This document shows positions 17,107 to 23,715 of a DNA stretch of 24,008 bases, one piece after another. This stretch comes from Planctomycetota bacterium (GTDB lineage Bacteria; Planctomycetota; UBA1135; UBA2386), in NCBI GenBank assembly GCA_016793305.1, contig JAEUHU010000054.1:1-24008 (forward strand), written 5' to 3'. Both the position numbers and the translations under genes were made by a program. A model generated the notes under the pieces. The model was not told the DNA's origin. It did no database searches and was given only the letters and a program-made list of their open reading frames with translations. The stretch's first letter is position 1. Every line of letters begins with the position of its first letter.

Positions 17107-17556
17107 CGCCACCGAGGGGAACTCGTCGACCAAGACGATCGAGCCGTCCAGCACCTCGGCGAGCAGGCGCGCCATGTCGGCGCGGAACTTCTCGCCGTTG
17201 CTGAGCACCTCGTGCGGACGCAGCCAGCACGGGATCGTGTTCAGCCCAACCGCGCTGCACACCGCGGCGATCTGCTCGACGCTCATGCCGGCCGGGAAGT
17301 TGTCGATCAGCCCGGTCTTCGCGCGCCACTCGACCCGCGACTCGGCGCCGAACAGCGCCCGGGCGACGGTCGACTTCCCGCTGCCGCTCGGCCCGTGCAC
17401 CAGACCGATCTGCCACGGCCGTTCGTCGAGCGGCACGGTGATGTCCCACTCCAGGCGCTGCTTCTCCTCGGGTGGGGCGTCGAACATGCCGCAGACCTGC
17501 CGACCACGCGTCGTGATCGGCGTCTGCGACTCGACTACGACATGAGCGCGCGGCAC
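17107..17556 (-). pseudogene. 3'-truncated phage-type ABC-like ATPase
   Basis: The GTG at 17556 lies inside the end of the ParB-domain gene (22-base overlap). About 150 residues can be read: an N-terminal beta-rich part with VCGMFDAPPEEK, then GLVHGPSGSGKSTVARALFG (Walker A) and SIVLVDEFPSV (Walker B). Relatives continue past this point with a VVDR-type sequence and a long second half. Here the similarity stops at about 17107, 28 bases from the tRNA, and the frame then merely runs antisense through tRNA-Ser. I therefore call it truncated. The gene type is commonly next to ParB-like and methylase genes in prophages. ATP hydrolysis is unlikely because the second half is missing. Confidence 0.7.
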
Positions 17557-18091
17557 TTGTAGCCCTCCCGTTCCAGGCGCTCGAGGAGCTCGGCCTGCCC
17601 TTGCTCGCCGTCGACGTCGACCACGACGGAGTACTGCACCGCCCCCAGCATGGGCTCGGCGTCGCCCGACGATTCCTTCGGCGTCAGGCTCTTCAGGATG
17701 GCCTCGAGGTCGTCCTCGTCGAAACCGACCGACTGGCGGGTCTGCTCGTCCATGCCCTGCAGCAGCGACGCCAGGGCTTCGTCGTCCCACTCGGCGAGTT
17801 CGGCCGTGCGATTGTCGGCGATCGCGTACTGGGAGGCGGTCGCGTTGTCGTCGTCGACGATGACCGCGGCGATCTCGGTCCAGCCGAGGGCGCGCGCCGC
17901 GCGGACCGTGCCGTTGCCGGCGCGCACGATCATGCCGTCCTTCTGCACGACGACCGGCTTGCGCTGGCCGAACTGGGCAGGCTGGCCTTCAGGGTCTCGA
18001 GGTTCTTCTCGCCGTGGAGGCGGGCGTTGGCGGGGTCGAGGTTCAGGCTGGCCAGGGGGACGGCCAGGAACCGGAGGGGCTCGGTGATCAT
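17535..18091 (-). pseudogene. ParB/Srx-domain protein gene with a frameshift
   Basis: The sequence reads from an ATG at 18091 (MITEPLRFLAVPLASLNLDP, then NARLHGEKNLETLKASL) and breaks near 17973-17980. Continuity is restored in the next frame as QFGQRKPVVVQKDGMIVRAG, NGTVRAARALGWTEI and YAIADNRTAELAEWDDEALA. One G is missing where the expected Leu-Ala-Gln codons would read CTGGCCCAG. Repaired, it would be about 185 residues with a full ParB N-terminal domain. Phage relatives use such domains near DNA methylases and have nuclease or DNA-binding roles. The downstream open part alone (17535-17948) lacks the first strands of the fold. A sequencing or assembly error is an alternative to real decay. 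Confidence 0.72.
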
Positions 18092-18151
18092 GGGGCCGAG
18101 CGTGGCGGGTGGTGCGGAGACGCGGCGGTGGGTTCGCGGGCTTGCGGCCGG

Positions 18152-18167
18152 TCTCCGATGCCGGAGA
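18152..18167 (+). repeat. Hairpin upstream of the two-TM protein
   Basis: TCTCCG (18152-18157) and CGGAGA (18162-18167) form a 6-bp stem with a 4-base loop. The loop contains an in-frame ATG (18158), and the preferred ATG (18179) lies 11 bases after the stem. It could modulate start choice. Confidence 0.4.
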
Positions 18168-18178
18168 ATCTGCTGACT

Positions 18179-18673
18179 ATGAAGGAGTCTCTACGCAAGT
18201 GGTCGAACTGGATCATCGGCGCCGCCGCCGTCGCGTTCGTCCTGGGCATGTGGTTCTGGGTTCGCTCGCAGCTTCCAGAAGCCAGCGCCGCGCCCGATCA
18301 GTGGACCATCGCAGGCACGCGAGGCGACGCGTTCGGAGCGATCAACGCCCTCTTCTCTGGTCTCGCCTTCGCCGGGTTCTTGCTCGCGCTGAAGATGCAG
18401 CGTGACGAGTTGGCCGAACAGCGCAAGGAGAGCGAAGCCGCGAGGGAAGAGGCGAGGAACCACACCGCAGCGACGAACAGCCTGCGCCTTGCCAATCTCC
18501 TTGGCGTGAAGGCCCAGCTCCAGACAACGCTGGGCAGGGCGAACGACTATGGCCCAACTGAGATTGCGGATCTCAGGCGGGTTCTCTCAGAGGTCGAGAA
18601 GCAACTGAAGTGGGAGCCACTCCCCGAAGACCTGGAGCTCGCAGAACACAGATCCCGCTGCACGACCCGGTAG
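18179..18673 (+). CDS. Two-TM membrane protein with coiled coil
   Basis: The 164-residue product (from the ATG at 18179) has TM helices at about 10-28 and 52-71 separated by a short loop with GTRGDAFGAINALFSG. A charged coiled coil follows (about 72-100, QRDELAEQRKESEAAREEAR) and then a soluble helical tail. This TM-TM-coil layout with G(T)xGDxFG...SGLAF resembles the N-terminal half of proteins annotated as putative phage abortive infection (PutAbiC-like) membrane proteins, but I claim resemblance only. An in-frame ATG at 18158 would add seven residues, though it lies in a hairpin loop. The gene diverges from the ParB-like gene and converges on the next gene with one base between stops. Its base composition is lower in G+C than its right neighbour. 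Confidence 0.75.
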   Translation: MKESLRKWSNWIIGAAAVAFVLGMWFWVRSQLPEASAAPDQWTIAGTRGDAFGAINALFSGLAFAGFLLALKMQRDELAEQRKESEAAREEARNHTAATNSLRLANLLGVKAQLQTTLGRANDYGPTEIADLRRVLSEVEKQLKWEPLPEDLELAEHRSRCTTR

Positions 18674-18674
18674 A

Positions 18675-19070
18675 TCACGGCTGCGGCGGCATCCACGTGG
18701 TGCCACCAGCTGCGAGCATCGGCTGCAGGATCGCCTTCGCCTGCGCGTTCTCGGGCTCGTGCCGCAGCACCACCGCGACTGCGCCAGGCGTGCCGAACAG
18801 GTAGAACGACGAGGACGTGCCCTTGCGCCCATCGATCGCCACGTGGTCGTGCGAGACCCACTCGCCGTCGCGCAGCACCGCCTTCGCCCCGCGTAGCGCC
18901 AGCGCGCGGCCGAACCCCGGCCCGCCGACGCGCCCGACCAGGTGCGGCGGGGCGACGTCGATCGTGGTGCGCTTCCAGCCGGCGTAGGGAGCGCCGGAGA
19001 AGTTGGCGACGCGAACGAGCTGCGCGGGGAGGGCGCACAGGAGAAAAAGCAGCGGGAGGAGTCGATGCAT
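18675..19070 (-). CDS. Small secreted hypothetical protein
   Basis: The 131-residue product starts with a clear signal peptide (MHRLLPLLFLLCALPAQ). The mature part is Gly/Ala/Arg-rich with VRVANFSGAPYAGWKRTTID and SSSFYLFGTPGAVAVVLRHEP. I cannot assign a family. An in-frame ATG at 19097 would add nine residues, but the 19070 start gives a standard signal peptide. Its very G+C-rich codon use resembles the host block and contrasts with the flanking membrane and TcmP genes, so it may be a host-adapted or separately acquired element gene, or the N-terminal remnant of a longer secreted protein. It converges with the two-TM gene and is 70 bases downstream of tcmP on the same strand. Confidence 0.6.
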   Translation of the reverse strand: MHRLLPLLFLLCALPAQLVRVANFSGAPYAGWKRTTIDVAPPHLVGRVGGPGFGRALALRGAKAVLRDGEWVSHDHVAIDGRKGTSSSFYLFGTPGAVAVVLRHEPENAQAKAILQPMLAAGGTTWMPPQP

Positions 19071-19140
19071 GCCGGCGGGTCTACCGGCGACATTCATTCA
19101 TAGTCGAAGGGTTCGCTCCTCACGCACCATCTCGCTGTGC

Positions 19141-20316
19141 TCATCCCTTGGGCAACCGCACGAAGTAGCCCTTCGCCTTGGCGAGAGTCGGCTTGCCCTT
19201 GTGCGGTCGACGCGACTGTGGTGGGCAAGGCGTAGCGCCATCGTTCGCGAGAACTTCGATCTTGCCGTCAGCTTCAAGTTGAAGCAGTTCGCGGCGGTAG
19301 ATGGACTCGCAGAACATGTCCTCGGGCCTCGTCACCCATTCGTCGAGATAGCGCGTCACCGGCTGCGCGCCGCTCTTGAGGTCTTGCAGAATGGCTCTGC
19401 GCAGTTCGTCGACCTCCGGATGAAACAGGCGACCTCCCCCTTTTCGCGAGGCCTGAAGGAGGGCGAGGCGGTCACCTTCGCACTCGATTCCGCCTCCAGC
19501 ACCCCACATGACCTCCTTCATGATGCGGAAGCCGAGAGGGTGCTTCGTCGCATGGATTAGGTAGTGACTCGTGGTCACCCGGTCCTCCTGCTCGATCCGT
19601 AGGGGCAGGAAGAACTTGGCTCCCGAGGCCTCAGCGAGAGCTTCCTTGTAGTGCGCCACGAAGACCTCTTCGCGTGCCTGCGGGCCGCTCGCCTTGTCCG
19701 CCGCCTCGACAACGGCCCTCGCTCGTTCGGCGGACCCGTAGAGCGCGACGAGTGTTTGGCTCACCGCAGGCAGACCAGCGATCCGGCGGATGCCGTCGAG
19801 GTTGAAGAAAATGAAGACTTCGCAGTAGTCGCGCGACAAGACAGCTGCGATGTGCGTCATGGAAACGTCCTCGACGCCGCAGGGATCGACGAAAAGGAAG
19901 GTCGGCGCGAGCCCTTTATCGTCGTCAACACTCTTCAAGAGCTCCTCAATCTCCGACGTGAAAGTGCCGTGCACTATTATCGGCTTCTTCATGCCGTGCG
20001 TGCCCTTGAACGAGTCGACACGGCCGACCAACTCGTCGAAGTAATCCTTGTTCTTCTCGATGAAGAGGCAGAGGACTCGATCGGCGAGGTCCTTGTTAGA
20101 GGTGACGAGCTTCATCGCCCGGATGGGCGAGCCGTCGAACGAGTCTCTACCCGACGTGTACTCCCCCGGCCCGGCGAAGCCGTCTATGAAGACGAGGTTC
20201 TTGTGCCACGTCTTGATGATGCTGAAGTAGGCAGGCAAATACCCGTCGAGGATTGCGTGCTTCGTGCGGGTTTGCAGACGGTACGAATCAAAGTGCGTCT
20301 TGTCGGCGTTCCCCAT
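19141..20316 (-). CDS. tcmP: Three-Cys-motif partner protein TcmP
   Basis: The 391-residue product matches TcmP-type proteins, named for their linkage to three-Cys-motif (Gp37/Gp68, DUF5131) proteins. Visible hallmarks are QTRTKHAILDGYLPAYF (15-31), LVFIDGFAGPGEY (41-53), which resembles a Rossmann methyltransferase glycine-rich loop, a family-typical FIEKN (85-89), and FLFVDPCGVEDVSM (about 140-153), reminiscent of DPxG/DPPY-like motifs. A C-terminal region with predicted helices and basic patches (about 290-391) could bind nucleic acid. The methyltransferase-like reading is inference. The ATG has AGAGGA a few bases upstream and follows the DUF5131 stop by 15 bases, so the two genes form an operon. 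The codon use is more A+T-rich than the surroundings, which suggests recent transfer. Confidence 0.9.
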   Translation of the reverse strand: MGNADKTHFDSYRLQTRTKHAILDGYLPAYFSIIKTWHKNLVFIDGFAGPGEYTSGRDSFDGSPIRAMKLVTSNKDLADRVLCLFIEKNKDYFDELVGRVDSFKGTHGMKKPIIVHGTFTSEIEELLKSVDDDKGLAPTFLFVDPCGVEDVSMTHIAAVLSRDYCEVFIFFNLDGIRRIAGLPAVSQTLVALYGSAERARAVVEAADKASGPQAREEVFVAHYKEALAEASGAKFFLPLRIEQEDRVTTSHYLIHATKHPLGFRIMKEVMWGAGGGIECEGDRLALLQASRKGGGRLFHPEVDELRRAILQDLKSGAQPVTRYLDEWVTRPEDMFCESIYRRELLQLEADGKIEVLANDGATPCPPQSRRPHKGKPTLAKAKGYFVRLPKG

Positions 20317-20331
20317 GATTCCTCTAGCGGT

Positions 20332-21090
20332 CTAACAGGCGGGCAGCTCGTCCCACGTGCGACCGCCGAGCAGTCGGCCGGTCGCCTTCTTGTTGGTGCC
20401 GCCCCATTGCTTGAAAAAGAACGCGACGCCGTGCGCCAAGCAACGATCCTTGATGCTGTCGACCCAATTTTCCTTCATCGGGCGCGCGCCCGGGCCGGAC
20501 TCGCCACCGACGATGACCCAGTCGATGCCCTCGAGCGGGAGGTCCGGCAAGGGACCAAGCAGCGGCTCGCACGACAGAAACCGGACGGCTGCACGGCGCG
20601 CCGTCGCGAGACTCTCGATGCGGTGGAAGTAGCGCGCGGACTCGACGCTGGTCCCGATCCAGACGTTCGAGGGCCACGGCAGGTCATCGGCGAGCTGTTC
20701 GAGCCGCTCCGGGCGCTTCGTGAGCACCTGGAAGGTGTGCTGCGGGCACGCTTGCATCACGTCGAAGACTCGCTTGACGAACGAGTCGGGCACCTGTTCA
20801 TGGAACAGGTCGCTCATCGAGTTCACGAAGATCAGTCGAGCGCGCTTCCAGGTGCGCGGCAGGTCGAGGGCGTCTTCGCTGATGTTCACGCGACCGTTGA
20901 AGACCGGGCGACCAGAGCGCGAGAGTTCGGCAACGCCGTGGTACTTCTCGTTGCTCTTGTGCGGCATCAAGCCGAGTCGGAGCGCCATGCGAGCCGCGTA
21001 GCAGTTGAGGCACCCCGGAGAAACGGGCGTGCAGCCGGCGACCGGGTTCCATGTCGCTTCCGTCCATTCGATCCCGCTGTTGTTTGCCAT
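20332..21090 (-). CDS. DUF5131 / phage Gp37-Gp68 three-Cys-motif protein
   Basis: The 252-residue product opens with [28 protein letters not shown]. Cys20, Cys27 and Cys30 form the Cx6Cx2C three-Cys motif of this family. Other family signatures are [15 protein letters not shown] (about 88-102), [46 protein letters not shown] and FFFKQWGG. The fold looks like a TIM barrel, and the Cys cluster suggests an Fe-S centre as in radical-SAM enzymes, though spacing differs from the canonical Cx3Cx2C; this is inference. It is first in the operon with tcmP. A GAAGG site lies about eight bases before the ATG. The family is frequent in phages and mobile elements, and its substrate is not established to my knowledge. 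Confidence 0.92.
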   Translation of the reverse strand: MANNSGIEWTEATWNPVAGCTPVSPGCLNCYAARMALRLGLMPHKSNEKYHGVAELSRSGRPVFNGRVNISEDALDLPRTWKRARLIFVNSMSDLFHEQVPDSFVKRVFDVMQACPQHTFQVLTKRPERLEQLADDLPWPSNVWIGTSVESARYFHRIESLATARRAAVRFLSCEPLLGPLPDLPLEGIDWVIVGGESGPGARPMKENWVDSIKDRCLAHGVAFFFKQWGGTNKKATGRLLGGRTWDELPAC

Positions 21091-21226
21091 GGCGTTACCC
21101 TTCTGACCAAAGGAACGCGAGACGGGGACGATACCCGGTGGCTTCGTGGTTCCTCAAGACGCGCACCGGCTAGAGCATGGGGCCGGAGACGAGCGCTGGC
21201 AAGGCATGCGCGGCTCCGTTCGCGGT

Positions 21227-21535
21227 TCACCGAGGCCCGATGCGCTCGACGACCTTCGCCAGCTCGGCGACGGCCGCGCGCAGGTTGCGGATCGCGATCT
21301 TGATGGTGACCGCGTCGATCGGGTGACCATCGCTCGGCAGGCAGTCGACGGCGTTGGCCAGGTTCCGCCAGAACGCCGCTCCCAGCTCCAACACCGTCCC
21401 GCTGCCGTCCGGCCCGACCGGAACCTCGGTGCGCGGCTGGCCGGTGGCGGGGGCGAACTTGCACCCGCTGATGGTGCCCTGCGAGGAAGATCGCCACGCT
21501 GACCGGGTGCGTGGCGTCAACATGCGCGAAGTCAT
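21227..21535 (-). CDS. Short hypothetical protein, possibly frameshifted
   Basis: The 102-residue reading from the ATG at 21535 has a helix-forming C-terminal half (LELGAAFWRNLANAVDCL, then AVTIKIAIRNLRAAVAELAKVVERIG) that looks like real protein. The first 25 residues are Ser/Arg-rich and less convincing. In the neighbouring frame the same region reads VDATHPVSVAIFLAG, which looks more protein-like, so the true gene may start in that frame and be broken near 21480. No known domain is recognised. It lies 136 bases upstream of the DUF5131 gene on the same strand and is divergent from the membrane protein at 21580. Confidence 0.35.
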   Translation of the reverse strand: MTSRMLTPRTRSAWRSSSQGTISGCKFAPATGQPRTEVPVGPDGSGTVLELGAAFWRNLANAVDCLPSDGHPIDAVTIKIAIRNLRAAVAELAKVVERIGPR

Positions 21536-21579
21536 CGCGGCTACCTTCTGGGCTTGAATCCCAAGAAGGAGCCCAGGAC

Positions 21580-22107
21580 ATGACCCCAGAAGAAGCCCCC
21601 GCCCCAAAGCGCCTCCCGCCAGACGTCATCGAGAACGCACTGGGCTTCCTCGAGCACCATCGAGAAGCCGTCAACTCCCGTCGGAAGATCGAGCTCTCGG
21701 TGTCCATTGGATCGATCACCTTCCTTTCCCTGGCAACTTTCTGGGCCGCGAAGGAAGTCACCGAGCCGACGCTCTTCAGCTACCGCTACTGGGTCATCCC
21801 CGTCGCCGCCTCGGTCATGTCCTGCTGGATCTACTGCTACAAGCAAATGCTGGAGCGAATCGAGGACGCAAGCGAGTTCAACCGCAATGCGGACAAGTGG
21901 TTGGTCAAGGAGATCGAGCGCGAACTGAGTGCGCACTTTGGCGGAAGAAGGCCAGACCCACCAAAGAAGCCGAGGAGCGAGGCTAGGGAGCGCCTCGCGT
22001 GGGCCTCGGGCCCCCCCTTCAAGGTCACCTGCGCAGTGGCGATCGGTTGCCTCGTGGTGCTCTGCCTCGCCTGCCTCGGCGCTGTCGAGCCGAAGTCGGT
22101 CGGCTAA
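21580..22107 (+). CDS. Three-TM membrane protein of unknown function
   Basis: The 175-residue product has TM helices at about 38-57, 70-88 and 149-168. A cytoplasmic-type helical, Lys/Arg/Glu-rich region (about 89-140) lies between the second and third, and a polar N-terminus precedes the first. AAGGAG nine bases before the ATG supports this start. I do not recognise the family. It is transcribed divergently from the DUF5131-tcmP side of the cassette and has similar, comparatively A+T-rich codon use. That makes shared origin with the cassette plausible. A role as membrane effector in a conflict system is only a hypothesis. Confidence 0.75.
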   Translation: MTPEEAPAPKRLPPDVIENALGFLEHHREAVNSRRKIELSVSIGSITFLSLATFWAAKEVTEPTLFSYRYWVIPVAASVMSCWIYCYKQMLERIEDASEFNRNADKWLVKEIERELSAHFGGRRPDPPKKPRSEARERLAWASGPPFKVTCAVAIGCLVVLCLACLGAVEPKSVG

Positions 22108-22119
22108 AGGAGCGGGGAC

Positions 22120-22145
22120 GAGGCCGCAGCCTCACTCGGGGGAGT
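22120..22145 (+). terminator. Tandem small hairpins after the three-TM gene
   Basis: GAGGC-CGCA-GCCTC (22120-22133) is followed directly by ACTC-GGGG-GAGT (22134-22145), 12 bases after the stop codon. The position fits a terminator, but no U-rich tract follows. Confidence 0.3.
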
Positions 22146-22246
22146 GTGGGTCATGGTCGGTGCGACCAGGACCGTGCCGAGGGGGCGGCGGGGATTCAGG
22201 GTGTTCGCTCGGGCCTTGCTGGCTCCAACCGCCGCTGGTAAGGGGA

Positions 22247-22278
22247 TCTCCGGCGATGGGATGGTCCCTCACCGGAGA
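22247..22278 (+). repeat. Nested inverted repeat
   Basis: TCTCCGG (22247-22253) pairs with CCGGAGA (22272-22278). Inside the 18-base loop, GGGA-TGG-TCCC (22258-22268) forms a second 4-bp stem. The outer arms resemble the TCTCCG/CGGAGA hairpin at 18152-18167. It may be a structured RNA element. Confidence 0.4.
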
Positions 22279-22538
22279 AGAAGTGATGTCGAAGTGCTCG
22301 GCGAGTCCAGCTGCTCGGGAGGGCCTAGTCCCTCGTCACCCTGCCCGTGGTCGAGGCTGTGGGCTTCCCTCTTGCGCTGGCTGCGCCCCCGAGTCTGGGC
22401 GCCACTCGACGCGGAGGAGGTCGCCCGCGAGACGGTGTTCCGGACCCTCCGCATCTTCGGCCAAGCTTCCACTGTGGCTTGGGCACAGGTCTAGTCTTGG
22501 GCGGTTCGCGCCGCCCGACTTGCGCTTGGGGGCTTCTG

Positions 22539-22802
22539 ATGACTGACACTGTCGCCAAAGTCATGATATGCGCTGCCCTGGGCTACTTCGCTTCCGGGTG
22601 CTTCCCTCGCGCGCGACCTGCAGCCTCGACCTTTTCGGCCACGCTGATGGCAATATCGCTATACATGCTTGTCGATATTCGCATTGCCACTGATTGCTGG
22701 CCTCAATCGATAGGGATTGCTGTATCGATTGTAGTCCTGAATGTCTCAGGACGCATTTCGGACAGGAGCCAGCAGCCGGATGGCAGAGAAGGTCCGTCTT
22801 GA
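22539..22802 (+). CDS. Small hydrophobic membrane protein
   Basis: The 87-residue product has three hydrophobic segments, at about 5-21, 31-47 and 56-70, and a polar tail (GRISDRSQQPDGREGPS). The DNA is clearly richer in A+T than the surrounding island (many ata, att and aat triplets), which suggests separate acquisition. The ATG has only a weak G-rich upstream stretch (TTGGGGGC, about six bases before it), so translation initiation is not well supported. No family is recognised. It could be a holin-like, toxin-like or simple membrane protein; size and hydrophobicity alone cannot separate these. Confidence 0.5.
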   Translation: MTDTVAKVMICAALGYFASGCFPRARPAASTFSATLMAISLYMLVDIRIATDCWPQSIGIAVSIVVLNVSGRISDRSQQPDGREGPS

Positions 22803-22842
22803 CGATTCGCATGGTCGCCCGCTCCCCCTACTCGGCGCCGGG

Positions 22843-23097
22843 CTAGCTCTCGGGCCCAGCAGTCGGCATCTCCCCCACCGCCTCGCCCCCCGACTCAGCC
22901 GACTGCGCCAGCTCCGCCACCTCGGCCCGAACCTCGTCCGGCAGCACCACCGCCCGCTGCTGCAGAACGTGCTCGATCGCTGTTAACGGTCCGTACCGCC
23001 GTGTGAAGCGCTTCCGGCCCTTCCCCACGACCTCGAGCAGCACCCAGCCCTCGCCGGTCGGGTCGAGCCACCAGCCCGAGTCGCCGAGACGGATCAT
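22843..23097 (-). CDS. Small phage-like hypothetical protein
   Basis: The 84-residue product starts MIRLGDSGWWLDPTGEGWVL, then VGKGRKRFTRRYGPLTAIEHVL. A short beta-rich part with a WVL strand, basic patch and YGPLTAIEHVLQQRAV helix resembles small proteins often found in prophages that end in a YxxLxxALxxLL-type helix. GAGGT six bases upstream supports the ATG at 23097. The tail is Ala/Glu-rich. Function is unknown. It points away from the Gly-rich peptide gene, and a strong hairpin lies between the two. Confidence 0.6.
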   Translation of the reverse strand: MIRLGDSGWWLDPTGEGWVLLEVVGKGRKRFTRRYGPLTAIEHVLQQRAVVLPDEVRAEVAELAQSAESGGEAVGEMPTAGPES

Positions 23098-23176
23098 GGC
23101 TGGACCTCATGGGATACGACTCTGCATGCCGATGCGTGGCGCACGGTTGGCTCCTGGTAGCACAGGGGTCGATCGA

Positions 23177-23211
23177 GGGCCGCGGTCGGGGTGATGACCC
23201 GGTCGCGGCCC
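23177..23211 (+). terminator. Strong 14-bp hairpin in the divergent gap
   Basis: GGGCCGCGGTCGGG (23177-23190) pairs with CCCGGTCGCGGCCC (23198-23211) around the loop GTGATGA. The central GT/GT pair becomes two G-U wobbles only in a rightward transcript, and GCTTTC follows. A rightward intrinsic terminator is plausible. As DNA it is an imperfect palindrome that could instead be an operator between two divergent genes. Confidence 0.45.
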
Positions 23212-23296
23212 GCTTTCACAACTGGGGGTTTTCGTTCACATCTCGGCCCCGCGGGCGCGGGTTGGCGCCGGGGCTCCCGGTGGCCGGCCGCCTGCG

Positions 23297-23302
23297 TAGA
23301 AT
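23297..23302 (+). promoter_or_regulatory. Possible -10 box of the Gly-rich peptide gene
   Basis: TAGAAT lies 22 bases before the ATG, with GGAGG (23313-23317) in between at good spacing. No -35 box is evident. Confidence 0.35.
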
Positions 23303-23324
23303 CGGGTCACCTGGAGGCCCCCCG

Positions 23325-23606
23325 ATGTTGACGAACGCGATGCTGGCGGTGGTTCTGGCTCTGGCGAGCGGCGATGGCAGTTCGATCGGCCCCAACTTCT
23401 CGTACGGCGGTGGCGGGACCGTTGGCCCCATCTACTGCCCCACCGACGGCGGCGGCAGCGGAAGCGACTGCGGCAACGGCGCCCCCTGCCAAGAGGGTGG
23501 CGGAGGTGGCGGAGGTGGCGCCGGTGGCAGTGGTGGCGGCGGTGGTGGTGCCGGTGGGCACCACTTGTCTGGTGGCGGTAGCGGCTCGGGCTGCGGCGAC
23601 GGCTGA
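23325..23606 (+). CDS. Gly-rich secreted peptide with four cysteines
   Basis: The 93-residue product has a short hydrophobic N-terminus (LTNAMLAVVLALASG), probably a signal peptide. The rest is low complexity: Gly makes up about half of it, with Ser, Asp and a His pair (HH at 79-80). Cysteines are at 38, 49, 55 and 90. The Gly runs (about 58-78) are broken by single Ala and Ser residues. GGAGG seven bases before the ATG is one of the best ribosome sites in the island. Such Gly/Cys peptides can be structural, surface or secreted, and nothing more specific can be read. An upstream in-frame ATG exists (23109), but the intervening residues are Arg-rich and unlike protein. Confidence 0.55.
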   Translation: MLTNAMLAVVLALASGDGSSIGPNFSYGGGGTVGPIYCPTDGGGSGSDCGNGAPCQEGGGGGGGGAGGSGGGGGGAGGHHLSGGGSGSGCGDG

Positions 23607-23715
23607 CCAGCGGACCGCGGAGGTTCGCCACTCGGGCGCTACGCGTGGTATGGCGTAGAAGCACACACCGGTTGCAGTACAGGCGTGAGCCCTTCCCCTC
23701 AGCCTGCTGCGGGTG

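Larger units (their letters stand above)
22108..22538. other. 431-base stretch without a convincing gene
   Basis: An open frame at 22144-22494 (+) can be translated, but its product is Pro/Arg/Ser-rich with no signal, domain or ribosome site, so I do not call it. The stretch contains the tandem hairpins at its start and the inverted repeat at 22247-22278. It could hold a small RNA or be decayed coding sequence. Confidence 0.4.

Noticed and set aside
22144..22494. 116-residue plus-strand open frame
   Set aside because: No ribosome site, no domain and Arg/Pro/Ser-rich composition; hairpins occupy the same stretch.
23510..23590. Short GGTGGC-type repeats, considered as a tandem repeat or CRISPR-like array
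   Set aside because: They are codon-level repeats of Gly/Ala/Ser in the Gly-rich peptide, with no conserved repeat-spacer structure. No CRISPR array is visible in the window.
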